Position numbers and translations under genes: made by a program
DNA from: Otis tarda
Lineage: Eukaryota > Chordata > Aves > Otidiformes > Otididae
DNA length: 64,000 nt
Assembly (NCBI GenBank): GCA_026413225.1
Contig: CM048552.1
Span: forward strand, 81,569,001-81,633,000
Reading direction: 5' to 3'
Shown: piece after piece, positions 14,001 through 26,500 of the stretch
How positions within the stretch are numbered: position 1 is the stretch's first letter
How the letters are laid out: every line of letters starts with the position of its first letter
The notes under the pieces: generated by a model
Database searches by the model: none
What the model was told of the DNA's origin: nothing
What the model saw: the letters and a program-made list of their open reading frames with translations, nothing else

Positions 14001-17000
14001 CTGAACAAGTGAACTGCAGGAGGACTGGTGGGACCCCAAGTATTTTATAGTCATTATACTTTCCTTCTTGAGCTGTTTGGATGCAATATACATCTCCCCT
14101 TCTGTTTCTCCCAATACAGCTGTGTTTTCTCGAGGCTGCTCTTCCTATACTGCCTTCTCCTATTTCTTCCCTCACTTCCATTCTTTTCCTTGTTGTGCAC
14201 ATAGGGAACGTGCAAGTTTTCCCAGATTTGCTTCACTTGTCATGATTTTTAGATTAAAAAGTCTGTAAAGAACAGCTTTCTTTTCAAAACAAGAACTGCT
14301 ATATTTAAGTAATTTTAAGCTTTATCAAAAGGGACCAAAACAGCTGCTAATTTCACTGTAGTAAGAAAAGCAGTAAAGAACTGTCACACGTTGCTAGAAT
14401 ATGCATAAAGAATAAGTGACGTAATAAGGTAAGACAGGCATCATCTTCCTCCTACAATAGTTTAATCCTGATATGATTCTGCCAAATTTATTGCAGTTTT
14501 TGTACCTATCCTGCATCCCCTCCATAAAGTTGTAATCAAGTCTAGTAACTCAAGAAAAAAAAAAGAACCTGAGGACAGCAGCAAAACCCCTCTAAGAGCC
14601 CCTAAAGATAGGCACTCATGAAGACAAAGGTGTTGCAGTTTTTGAGGAATCTTAGAGAAAATAAGACCGGAGAAGGCCCTCAAGATTTTCTGGTACCTAC
14701 TTTGACATGTCTGTCTTGGAGTATAGTTCACATGGACTAACAAAGCTGTCTTCTTCAGATGATGCAAAAAATCTAATACTCACCTATGAAAAGCATTGCT
14801 TTCATCAGAAAACTAAACTGAGTATGATCCTAAATATAATGAAAAATATCCAGTCTGAACAACAGAAGTAAAATGTAGGGATGCAATGATGTGAGATTAG
14901 TGTTAACATTATTTCTGATTTCCAGATAAGTCACCAAGGGATTTTGTAATGCTAGTGAAAGTTATCCACTGACCTTAATAACAGATTAGAGGAATGAAAT
15001 CCATGAGAGTGCTGTTAATAAGTTGTGGAGTAAAATTCTTCATAATTTATCACAGAAAGAAACCACTGGGGCTAAACCTACTATTTTTTCCCTTGACAGC
15101 TAACTCTGCATCCTAAGAGAACCTAGCACAGTTGAGGATCTTGCTATTACCATTACTTACCCAAGACTGCAATTTCCAAATATCTGGAGGAAGACAGCAA
15201 GCTAAGATAGCAGGAGGTGTGGCAAGTACACGTGCTGGCAGGGAAACCAATAATGGGATTGAATGATTAATACGTTACTGGTACTCTACAAATGAGGCTT
15301 AATAAAGAAAAGGCCAACAATAGTCCCCAAATATTCCAGAAGCAGCACCAGAGAGCAGAGATTGTTCTTCAGCTGACCCAGAGTAAGGAAAGCTGACAGA
15401 CAGCCAGACAAATAGAAAGATATTGTTTCCCATAATTAGATTTTTTAAAAACTAGCAGTATTTGGTACTTGTCCTTATCTCTCTGCATCTGTTACAACCC
15501 TACCCACAGCCTCTCATTCTTGTTGTCACCTCCTCTACCTATTTTATATCTTCCCGGCACAAAACAGGGCCAGAGACACATTTAGGTCAGCTAGGTACTG
15601 CTCTCTACTGCACTGACAACAGTATTCACACTGCCTGTGACTGTACAGCACAGACTCGCTCAGCAGAGGCCTGACCACCGATCATGCTCCTTCTTGCCGG
15701 TACTAGTGTCACTGGTGATATGGCTGTGGACTTCACCAAGGAGGAGTTCTGGCCAAAAGAGAAGTCTGTCTCTAAACTCCAACGCAACACTCTTCAGGGC
15801 CCACTGACTCTCTAAGGACTTCACAGGCATGGCAGCTCTGCTCTGCTACTTTACTGGAAACAGCACCGTTCCCTTCTAGGCACTGAATTCTGACTTGTAC
15901 TAATTTGTTGCTTTATGTCATGCAACTACCAGTTATTTTTTTTCAAAAAAAAAAAAAAAAAGCCAAAAGCTTAAGGGAAACAAAAAAATCATTGCAGGGC
16001 TGGAGCCCTAAGATTGGAGCACCGTCACAAAACTTAATTGTAGAAGATTGAGGTGGGGGGAAATATTGAATCCTCACCTCTGAGAGGCCTTTAGCAAAAT
16101 ACTTATTGTTTGTCAGAAGAGCAGCACAAAAGCAGCGAGAGCACTTGTATTTACAAATACATTTCTCACAGGTGCCAAGCTCCAACTTAAAATGCAATGG
16201 AAATAGGTAAACGTGATCCTAGGCTCCCATTTCCTTCGCATGGCAAAAACAAGGATGTTTTAATAGACTTTTTCTTCAGAAAACAGACTGAAAAAAGGAT
16301 GATATTTTCCTACCTGCAGAACTCCAACATTTTGAGCATGGAATGAATTCCAGCCCTTTTCTTGTGTACAGATATTTGACTTTTTTTTTTTTTACATGCC
16401 TTAGAGAAGCAGATGGGTATAATTTAAGACACTAAACCTTTAATCCTAGGATTTGACAGCTGTCAGAGAAACTTGCATCTCCTCCAGATTACCTTTGACT
16501 TGTCTACACAGTGTCCAGTCCTCAACACCAAATACACCTGCACAGATTACACAAAGTTCACCAGGAGAGCATCTGTGGTACACTCTTATATATTCCTGGA
16601 CACTGCAAAGCTCTCCAGCATCCCCACCAGGCTATTGGACACTGCCCCACACAACCTTTTACATCACTGCCAGAGCACAAGGAAAAGGATGCAAGGCACA
16701 TTCTAGGTACCTTCCAACATGGGCAAGAAGCCTCCAAGACCCTTCCCACCTAAGAATAGGCATATTTTTAGCATCAGAGGTGCTTTCCAGAACCACTTAA
16801 GTGCTTGGGAGGATAAGAGGAGAAAGAATTCTGCCTTCGACTCTCATTTACATAGAAGGAGAGAGAGGTAACCCAAAAATAGGAAGTATTACAGTAACTT
16901 GTGCTCCTCCATCTCAACACTTCCTCCAGTCCCCAGTACATCTGCAGTTCAGATGTATTTCAGGATTTTATCCTCAAGTTCAGATAGGATCCAACAAACA

Positions 17001-17683
17001 CATCAGAGAACACCAACACAAAAGGATGTAGCTTACCTTAGGTTTACTACAAATTGCTCCTAAGCCTACCAGCCGCACACAGAAACATCATATACAGACT
17101 CCCTCCCAATAGGGAAAAATCCTACCTAAGCCCTCAAATAAGAGATTCTTCCTACGTGGTCTAAGTGCCAAAAGTGGCAGACTTAGCTATGCTTTCTTTT
17201 TCAGGAGTTTCCAAAGACAGAAACATAATGAGATGCCTAGAGGCAGGAAAAGGGAAAGACAGAAAGAGAAAAGCAGAAGCAGCCAGGGAAGGCACATCTA
17301 TTAAAGTACCTGAACTTCAGTTCAGATATCAAATTCTAAGCACTGGTACTTTTTTTACAAAGAACAGACACTCAGCAAAGATTAACTTCTTAGAAAAACT
17401 CAATGTTTTAATACTGAACACCTTTAAAAAACCCACTAAAATACAAACTTTAACCATTGGTTTGAAGAGCAGATTCTGCTTCTAAGCAAAATGAAATTAA
17501 ACATCCAAGAAATTATGAACAGTGCCCCGGAGTTTCCATAGAGTGTTAGCAACTCTTATTTGAGCTCTTAAATCTAGACCCACATGACTCTGAATCTGAC
17601 AGAATCCAACATCATTGCACTGTCACCAACAAGATGACTTCTTAAGAGAAGTAGTTTCTCCCATTCTTAAAATGTAAATAGTT
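14001..17683. other. Intergenic DNA downstream of the minus-strand zinc-finger gene
   Basis: No gene recognised. Overlapping plus-strand frames at 16453-16800 have no family features. A run of eight T and then eighteen A around 15935-15961 and a T run at about 16380 are simple-sequence features. Confidence 0.45.
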
Positions 17684-17689
17684 TTTATT
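17684..17689 (-). promoter_or_regulatory. Candidate poly(A) signal of the minus-strand zinc-finger gene
   Basis: TTTATT on the plus strand is AATAAA on the minus strand. It is the first canonical hexamer I found downstream of the stop codon at 18856, and implies a 3' UTR of about 1.2 kb. Weaker variants closer to the stop cannot be excluded. Confidence 0.35.
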
Positions 17690-18855
17690 AATTACTAACA
17701 GTACATCCTTTTAACAAGACATCATTTAAAAAAAAAAAAAACCTACAAAACCAACAACCCACAAACACAACATCAGTTCAAGAGAAAGACTGTTTGGCAC
17801 AGGTGTAAGACCCAAAATTATCCCAGCAGCTCTTCAAAGTTAAATTATAGTTAGCTTTTTTGCACTTTTGAAGCTCAAAGGCTCTGGACACTACTAGCCT
17901 GTGTCACAGACAGAAACAAGGAGGTAGAAAGGACCAACACTTCTTAAAACTGCACACGCTTCGCAAGATGGGGTATCCGAGTTTCTCAGTGTTCCTCCCC
18001 AAATGGTAATTATTTACCCCAGTCCTACCCTCAATGAACTAAAACATCACAGTCAACAGCATATAATAATCCAAACAGGATATGACATAATATCTAAAAA
18101 CAGATTCAAGTGAGTTCACCTTTGAACAAAAGAACAAGTGTCCTATAAACCAGTTCGGCTTTTACTCATAAACTCTTAGTAAGCAATGCAGACCTGAATG
18201 GTGGTATTTTACTGGGGGGCAGGGGAGTTGGTTGGTTGTTTTAAACAAAAAAAAAAAAAAAAAAAGATCTATTTTTTTTGTAGTTTTAGTAGTGATGCTG
18301 GCCTAAGAATTGGCTAAGGTCACCTAATTTGAAGCCTTCCTGAATGAAGGAAGCTTTTGCAAATGAATGTTGGGAATAGTGGCACAGTTAAAAAAAACCA
18401 CCTTTATGTAAGCATTTGCTTACCTCTATATAAAACAGACTTAACAGGAGTTGCTTAAAGCATCCTTGATGATTCTATGATCAGCTTCAGCTCATTAGAA
18501 GAGGTCCAGTTGCCCAAGTACATATTAAAGACATATCAGGTAGAAAAATATACTAAAGTTTTATGCAGTAACTACAACCCAGTAATAAAGCTCTCTTGAG
18601 TTGCCTTGACAAAAATCCATTACTGGCCAAAATGTCTGCATGCAGCAACAAATGAACCGGCAGTGGATTTGATCAACTGCTGTTGACTGATGCATCTGAG
18701 GCATGAATGTTTCCAAGTCTGAGTGTACGGTCAGCATCTTCGCAGGTACTACAATTTCAACATTAGAACACAGAGATCACTTGTTTAAGTGAGAAAACAG
18801 TACAAAACAGTAGTCACGTTTGTTTACAATGGATACAATCAGAGCACAAAGCTGA

Positions 18856-19166
18856 TCAAGTTGTAGGAGCTGCAGGATATTGAGAGACTGGGAGCTGAGA
18901 GACAGGCAAAATTCCAGCAGCAGATGATTGGTATAAGAGACTAGCATTTTCAGGGAGGAGACTGCTGGGATTAAGAAGGGGAGAAGAAAGAGATGCCGCT
19001 GCAGCTGCCTGCCGTTCTAGCAGAAGTCCTAAACTATAGACGTTTGAATTAATGAGATCATTGCCTGGGAGGAGTATATTCAATTGTTTCTGAATTTCTT
19101 GCAGGACCTGCAGCTGACTTTGCTGATTCAGAAGAAGCATATCCATATTTTCCCTTATTTTCTTCA
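18856..19166 (-). CDS. Terminal coding exon: coiled-coil tail
   Basis: The acceptor has a long pyrimidine tract ending TTTGTACAG, and the exon opens at 19166 in phase 1. It encodes about 103 residues to the TGA at 18856-18858. The first part (KKIRENMDMLLLNQQSQL and what follows) has hydrophobic residues at heptad spacing and many Gln/Glu, as in a coiled coil. The second part is rich in Ala, Ser, Leu and Pro and ends PAAPTT. The open frame reaches exactly from acceptor to stop with no break. I do not recognise a named domain. Confidence 0.75.
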
Positions 19167-22100
19167 CTGTACAAAGAGAAGAGAATGTTAATGCTTGCTA
19201 TGTAAAAATACGTCACGGGGCAATTTAGAAGCCTGTTTATACTTACATTCTCCATGAACAAGACTCAAGGGATCCATCTCACGTTTCTCTGCACCACACC
19301 TTTGCTCTTCTTCATGATGCAGAGAAGTAAATTCAGAACGGTTTGCATCTAAAAGGAAGATAGTGTAAGTCAAGAGCCCACTTTATCACCAATTGCTAGG
19401 TCAGTATTTTAAACATGCTTTCACACAAGGAAAAGGCACCTCAGTAACAACCCTTCCTTTCACCCACATTTTAAACTTAAAACTTCATTCAAGCCACATG
19501 TTGGCCCAAACCAAAGGTATAACAACAGAAAAAAAACCCACAATGTCAGTTTTTATCCCAGAGTTTCCGCTCATTACAAGAACACAAAATATTGCAAAAT
19601 GCAGAAAACTCCCTATTTTAAACAATCACCTTGCCTGATAGCTTGTGCTATGCTAAGAGTATTACTGAGAGATGGCCAGCAGATACTTCCTACTGCAGAC
19701 AATGAAAAGCTGCTGACAATGAAAAGACAATGAAAACCTACATATAACAAAAATGAGTTGTTAGAGATTATCAAGGCCCTGATTGGCACTCTAAATCTCT
19801 TCCACTTCCCTAAGCTTTGTATTTTGTTGGCTAAACACTCTTGAAGATCTAGGTCTAGACATCAGACAACATTACGAAGCAGGAATTAGTGGGATCCGAG
19901 AGCTTTGCAGAGTCTAAGGTCCCAGGCAGCCTTCACGGCGAAGTATAAATTTCTAATTCAGGATTTTCAAGGCAGTTCTTCAAGAAGACAGAGATAAATA
20001 TATTATCACATCTACAGCAAGTAGGGGGAAGTGTTAGGAACAAATGGAGACCACAGTATCTGATACATCCCTTGTGAGTCTGTACAGTTTGAAATAAAGC
20101 TCAATAGATTTTAATTCAGTTACCTGCTGTGTGTTCACTGGGTCTCTCTCTCAAATGAATCCGTTGATGTTTGATGAAGTTCGAGCACAGACGGAAGCTA
20201 TTTCCACACTCGGTACACCTATAGGGCTTCTCATCCATATGGACTCTCTGATGCTGGAAGAGAGCTGCGCATCCACTGAAGCTTGTCCTGCATGTGGTGC
20301 AGGAAAAGGCTTTCTTTTTCACATGGGTTTTGCGGTGAGCGATAAGGTTTGAGGTACGGCTAAAGGTCTTGTCACATTCCTTGCACTGGTAGGGCTTCTC
20401 CCCAGTATGGACTCTCTGGTGCACCGCCAGATTGGCCTTCCTGCTAAAGCTCTTCCCACATTCTATACACTCAAACATTTTTTCTCTTATATGGGTTTGC
20501 AGATGGTTCAGGAGCCTGGAGTGCCCCTTGAAGCCCTTCCCGCATTCTGCACATTTGTAGGGTTTCTCTTCTGTGTGTGGTTTCTGGCCATCAGTGATGA
20601 GGGCAAGTTCCTCCAAGCCTCTTTTTTGGCGAGGGGGTTTATTACAGGCTGCCTTCTGCTGCTTTTGCAGACTGGCTGCCTCCCAGTCTGGGCTGTGGGC
20701 TTCAGGCAGTACATTTTGCTTAATGTCTCCCAGGATGCCTCTCTCTTCCTCATTGCCACTCAAAATGTAGTCCCCTGATGGAGTAAGAGAGCAATCTGAT
20801 ACTCCTCCTTTCCTAAGACGGATAAGCTGCTCCTTGTAAAATAACTGAATTTCTGAGCCCTAGCATCAACTTGCACCAGATTTCCCTCTCCCAGGCAGGA
20901 AGGGAAATGATGAGGACTGAGACAAGAAGACAAAGAAAAGACAAAGCAGCACAGGGAAGAAGAGAGAGGTAAAAAAACCTACCTCTTCTCTTCCTTCCCC
21001 TCCCCATTTCCTTGTTCTTCCTTCCCTCAGGGAATGGCAAAGGAAGACTGACAAAACGAAGGAAGGAAAAGGAACATGTTGAAACATCTTACCACAAACA
21101 TATACTTTCAGCTATTTGTTCCTGCAGACTTTGCTCAAAAGCCTTCCAGCCTGCTAAATTGGTATTAAAACCCTGTATTAAAGCTGTGCGTTTGGGTGAG
21201 GATGGTTCAACACAAAAAAAAAAAGTCCCCTTAACCTTAATTAGGGAAAGTCAGCAGGGAGGTTTAGGTTGTTTTTCACTTGTGTTAGTTAATGGTTACT
21301 GAAAAAAAAATTAAATTACTTCTTTTACAGGTCGGTATGTCAGGATTTTCCCTAATTATCACAAGAACAGTTGTAATTATTATAGGGACACTGTATATTC
21401 ATGCATCAGAAGTCAAAGGAGTTAGATTCTTTATTGATAAAAAGTTAACTAATGGCCAATTAATTATTACTATATCTTTCAGATCTAGATCTAGCACGAC
21501 ACTTACTTTTATTGTTGTGACAAGCTAAATAAATTGCATTTGAAGGAAGCTCACAGGAAACATTCAAACATGACCCTTTCTTTCTTAAAAATTTAAAATT
21601 TCTTAAAAAATTTAACTTATGTATTTCACAAATGAGGGATGCGTGATCATACATTCCACAGTAAGCTCTGGTTATCTTACTCTGCTGACTAAATTTTATA
21701 TTTACACCAGTTCAGCATTAACAGAATCATAAGTATAACCTGATGTACGCTTAGCTGAACTTCATTTTTGCAAGCATCTTAAGATGTTCACCATTAATTC
21801 AAACAGAGGACATAGGCATTGGCATCTCTGATTTAGCATTAAAATATTTGGTTACTCACACTATATATACTTCCTTTTAAAACATCAAGTTTGATTATTT
21901 CACTAATAAGAAGAAAAGGCTTTCTACAGTCAAGGTAAAATTTCAATGCCATTTCAGTCCTACTTCTATGACACCCAAGGAATAAAATTCTTAAGTAACA
22001 TGCCCTTGAAGAAACAAAATGCTCTTTATTTACATGGCAACAACTGCCAAGATCTAAATACTAACAATAAAAGAAAAACACACATACTAGAGGAGGCAGG

Positions 22101-22679
22101 GCTTGTCTCTTACATCAATGAATTACATCCCAGAGGTAGCTTTCTCACAGAGGGATGAAGAACACTCCCTCTCACTCTAAAGGGAAAGCAGCTGATTATT
22201 CCCAGAGGCCTATGCAGAGATCCCAGGTCTCTGACAGTGAAACTGGAATGGAACAACCCTTCATTTCCATTCAGAGCTACTGTTGGGGAGTCAGCATTTT
22301 AGATGTAGCTGTGCAACTCCCTCAGAACTTCCTCACTACTGAAAACGCCTGACAAAGAGAAGCATGCTGGCCTTCCTTCACTCCAAATGAACTCCACTGT
22401 CTTATTTTAAAACAGCTACTAGAAACCCACAGCAGAAAGAAACACAAAACACCACTAACCACCCTGACACAGCCTAGCATGCCATACCATCCTAGCAACC
22501 CAGGACAGAACAGTGAGCGGAGAAGAGGAAATACCATGTCCCCAGCACTACCTGGTAGAGCCTCAAGCTTCCCTCTGTGATTCAACTAGCAGAGTTTACA
22601 TCTCACCTGTATGTCCTGCAGTACCACTCTTCCCAGGCTCCTGGAGAAGAGAGACGGCAGATTCTTTTGCCACCTCCAT
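18856..22679 (-). CDS. C2H2 zinc-finger protein with C-terminal coiled coil (spliced gene)
   Basis: Four coding exons on the minus strand (22607-22679, 20124-20774, 19247-19348, 18856-19166) join in frame. Every junction is phase 1 with consensus GT/AG sites. The predicted protein is 378 residues: a 24-residue leader, an acidic and then basic linker, five C2H2 fingers and a tail with a predicted coiled coil followed by an Ala/Ser/Leu/Pro-rich end. C2H2 arrays of this type bind DNA in the nucleus, and the tail probably mediates oligomerisation or cofactor contacts (inference). No KRAB, SCAN or BTB domain is seen. Transcription likely starts in the CpG island at about 23.1-23.56 kb, with a non-coding first exon. 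The start ATG follows directly after a splice acceptor, so an upstream coding exon is possible. I cannot assign an orthologue. Confidence 0.75.
19247..19348 (-). CDS. Small internal linker exon
   Basis: This 102-bp exon is bounded by a TTTTAG acceptor and a GTAAGT donor, in phase 1 at both ends. It encodes a charged linker beginning DANRSEFTSLHHEEE. Because its length is a multiple of three, it could be skipped without a frameshift, joining the finger exon directly to the coiled-coil exon. Confidence 0.72.
20124..20774 (-). CDS. Zinc-finger exon with five C2H2 fingers
   Basis: The acceptor TCCATCAG is followed by a phase-1 start, and the exon ends CAG|GTAACT at 20124/20123. Numbering from the TTG codon at 20763, the fingers lie at residues 69-91, 97-119, 125-147, 153-175 and 181-203, each with C-X2-C and H-X3-H intact. 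Only the linker between fingers 2 and 3 is the canonical TGEKP. The other linkers (IREKM, VKKKA, MDEKP) are diverged. Fingers 4 and 5 have unusual helix positions (SGCAALFQ, RLCSNFIK), which suggests relaxed or altered DNA specificity. If the intron is retained, translation ends two codons after the donor (AGN stop), giving a protein without the coiled-coil tail. Confidence 0.85.
22607..22679 (-). CDS. Probable first coding exon (24 codons)
   Basis: The acceptor TTCTTCTTCTAG is followed at once by ATGGAGGTGGC. The frame runs 24 codons (MEVAKESAVSLLQEPGKSG, then TAGHT) and ends one base into a codon at a GTGAGA donor, matching the phase-1 acceptor of the zinc-finger exon. The frame upstream of the ATG is closed by the TAG of the acceptor. 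If the preceding exon is non-coding, as its CpG-island position suggests, this ATG is the start. Confidence 0.6.
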
Positions 22680-23065
22680 CTAGAAGAAGAAAGAAGACTT
22701 GGAGCTTGAGGCCCTCCCTATACAAGTGGGAGGAGAAGGGGAGGGACAGACACAGGTGCCGTGCATTTTGGCAGTACCCGCAGGCTGTCTAAAGGGGGCA
22801 AACCTGCACGTGCTACCAAGCACCACCCAAACAGGGAGATGACTGTTTGCTAGAAAGATCGGGAGCTTGGTGACTTGCAAGCTGGAGAGCTTAATCAAGA
22901 GAGCAGTGCGATAAAAAGCAATGTTACCTAACTTCGGTCTGCCTTGTAACACCGCCAAGCCCTGCCCGAGGGCTGCATCGGCTCCTGGCACAGGATCCCA
23001 CTCTCTCAGCCTCAACACCTCCCTCTTCTTCCCAACATTTAACACACCCTGACCAGCAAACAGCT

Positions 23066-23565
23066 CACCCCTTGCCTCCAGAACCGCTCCACGTCTCCGA
23101 GCAGCCCCTCACCCTGCCCTAGGCCTGCTCGGGCGCCGCCGGGCCAGCCTAGCCCACTCCCGCCCGCTGCCCCGGGCCCCTGCCTTTCCCCCCGGGGGCT
23201 GCCAGGCCGGTCGCTGCAGCAGGGGGTCAGGCTTCGCTCCTCCCCGGGCCTGCTGCTGGCTCTCCCCAGCGAGAGGAAGGCGGCAGCCGACATCGGGGAA
23301 GCGGTCCGCCCCGCCTCACGCCGGCCCTCCCACATGGGGCCGAAAGGCCGGGGTAGGTGGGGGAGATGCGGGGCGGGAGGGGCGTGGGCCGCCAGGGCAG
23401 CTCTCCGGGGTGGGCTGCTGCGGGCCCGCCTCTCCCGGCCCTTGCCGGTCGGCCAGGGCTGCTGATCCCCGGCCCCGCGCCTGCCGAGCCCTGCCCCGGC
23501 GGCGGGTAACGGCCCAGCAGCTGCTGGTGCACCGGTGCACTCCGCGGGTTTGCCCTTCGGTATCG
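23066..23565 (-). promoter_or_regulatory. CpG-island promoter and 5' exon of the minus-strand zinc-finger gene
   Basis: GC content and CpG density rise sharply compared with both flanks. A good minus-strand donor, GCAAGG|GTGAGC, has its GT at 23068-23067 and would end a non-coding exon 1 that splices to the exon at 22679. The island contains a G-quadruplex-type run at about 23350-23382 and the perfect 14-bp palindrome GTGCACCGGTGCAC at 23527-23540. Long open frames here (up to 193 codons) are expected from stop-poor GC-rich DNA and are not called as genes. The transcription start cannot be fixed. Confidence 0.55.
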
Positions 23566-26500
23566 ACACCCCCCCCTCCCCACCCCAAATACAGCGGGAG
23601 CTTTTCCATAATTGTCCCACGGTGGGAGTCGAGTGCTCTCTGGTGACTCAGTTCCCTTGCACTCCGGCCATGTTCACTCGTTGGGTTCATCTGGCCCTCA
23701 CCGTGGGGTTGCTGTGAGAGGGCTCGTTGTGCTTCCTCACCTGCAAGGCACAGAGCGCAAGCAAGGCTCCGCTCCCCCTCTGAGGATGGACAGTGTCACT
23801 TTGGTAGAAGTGCTAGCTTTTCTCCACGGGCTTTTGTGCCTGGTGGGGTGCAGCTTGGCAAGGTGAGAGAGGAAGGAATGTAAAGAGGAAGACCTGGAGA
23901 ACATGCAGCAGCCACCACAGCAGAGAGGGTCCTGAAACTCAAGAGCTCAGAAACAACAGACAGACAGAAGGACGTGGTGGTCACTCTTTCACATGGAGCT
24001 TCAGGAACTAACCATTCGTCAGTGCCTCTCCTCCGGGCACCCAGGCGCCTCTCCCCTGCCCTCAGCCCCCCTCACCAGCAGGCAGGAGCCCTGGGTGAGG
24101 AAACGTGCTGGAAGGCATCACCGCCCTGTGCTGGGTGCTATGCTCCACACCCTTCCCACGAGCTCTGTGAATTAGTCACACCTCCCTAACAGTACATGCT
24201 TCCTCCAAAACATGCCTGGATGGGTGGTGTTTCATGGACTGACACGTGCAGTTAATGTGATGCTGCAGGCTGGGAACGGAGAAGGGCAGGAGAAGTGACT
24301 CTGTGGCTCTGCTCCTTCTCTTCCCCAGTTCTCTGAGTACTGAGCTTCACTTGCAGTTTTTCCACAAGCTGGCCTTTTCTACAGCTTAAATTTCCCCATA
24401 GTTCTCCTTCCCATATCCTCAGTTCTTTTTCATTCACCTTCGTTTCCATACGATGTGCACACAGATCAAGAGCTCAGTGAACAAGGTGGGCTGCATCTTT
24501 CCCTTCCAGTGTGGAAACAAAATATTCTCCACACACGTTATAACAGAATATTCTGTTTGCTTTCCGTGGCTGTTCCTTTCCAAAATATAGTTACAGTCTG
24601 TCAAAGCTGATATATTCCAAAAAAGTATTTCAGTTTTGTTAAAGCAGTTCTTAGAGGAAAAAAATACTTGCTGTAAAAGCTCTTTGTTGACTCTATATCT
24701 GAGTCAAATATAATCACATAACTCCAAAAATGAAGTTAAAACATAAAATAGCATTGTATTTACTCGCAAAGGCCGCAAGAGTTAAATGCCACTCCTTTCC
24801 TACCACATCTCTTACTCCCCTCATCTTCAGTGAAAAAATTAAGGAATTCTCCTAGAAGCACTAGTTCACCTTACTCTCAAGGCAGAGGTTCAGAGGAAAA
24901 CAAAATCTTGCTGACAATCCTTCTTTCCTCTGGAGCAGCCTTTTCTTCCCTTACAGTTCCTCCCCCTTCCTTTCTGAAAGGCAAACACCTACCAAGGGAG
25001 AAATAAAGCAGCCAGCGTGTAAGTAGAGATCATGACTGACCTGTCAGAGAACCGATTCAAGAGTGACCTGCAAATAATTACGGCCAAGTGCAACTACCAC
25101 AGACTCTCCTGCTGTAACCTGCAAACTGTCATGTTTCTACCTACATAAAGCTTAAAACAATGGCAAGGGCAAAACCTGTATATTTGCTCTTTGCTTACAC
25201 AGAGCTTAAATAAAGAGACAAAACTGTGTTGCAACTCATTATCTTCTTGGATGATAAGCTGAACTCGTTGCTTTTCCATCTCAGCCGTGCAGAGCTATTT
25301 GGAATGTGCAAGTGCCCAGGATCTCAGTGGCATCTGTCATGTCACCAGAGGATAACAAATTGACCAGCTTGAGTATTATGTACTGTCCTTTATTTCCTTA
25401 AATTAAGAACTAGAAGTTATGACCAAAATAATGTTTTCCTCTCTTAAAATTCAGTGGTTCAGTCTAATTTTAGCTGTAATGTACAAAAATATCCAGCAGG
25501 TGGAGATCTCCTATTGTACTAGATATTAAAGTAGCTACTTGGTGACCTTGTACTGGACCCAGATATGACTGTACTTTGGTATTGTACAAATACAAAATTA
25601 AATGGTGTTTCCTGCCACAAACAACTTGCAGTGTAGAGTAGCATTAACACAATTGCATCAAATAGAAAGCACTTTCATATATAATAAACTCTAGCATGAT
25701 TTATTGCATGTTTTCACCATTTTGCAAATTGAATACGGCCCAAATATCAGCTTTCCAAAATCATGCAGGACAAAAAAATCCCCACAACATTATCAAGGAA
25801 ATGAAGAAAATACACAAAGCATGGCTCTTCTCTACAGAGTATGGCTATTTGAATAACTGAGGATGCCAAGAATGCTACTTAAAACACATGAAAAATTGTA
25901 ATGTACGAATAATTAGAAAAGCATCAAAGGAGTTTCAGATTAGGATTAAAGCATGATTCATCACATTTATTTTTATTCCATGCATTTTGGGTTTAGTAGT
26001 ATGCATTTTGGAGTTTGGCAGGCTCCCTGGTTTTGAGGTTTTTTCTTGTTTTTCAAGGAAGAATAATGAACTGAATTTCTCAAATACAAAGGATTTTATT
26101 TTTGGTGAGCGTAAACCATGCTTACAGGATAGGACAATCTATCATGGGAAGCATAGACTCAGGAAAAGACTTCAAAAGCCATGGTGAATATTCGCAGAAC
26201 ATAAGCTCCAGTGGTGATGCTGGGGTGAAATGGCTAACATAACCCACAGAAGTATAAACCAGGGAACACTCCACAAAACCAAAAATACTCAAAATATTGA
26301 CCCCGTATTTGTCATTCAGGCAATTACTATAGCAGTAACAGATTAGCTACTGGGTTTGAAGAAAGAATACAAAGAAGCTCCTTGGCATGTATTAAGCAAG
26401 AAGTCAAACTATCAGTCATTCTTTCTGCCCAGCCACCCCCTCCGAAAGCCCTGTGGCACTTAATTTGCTGGTACCTCCCTAAAATCTATTGATAAATACT

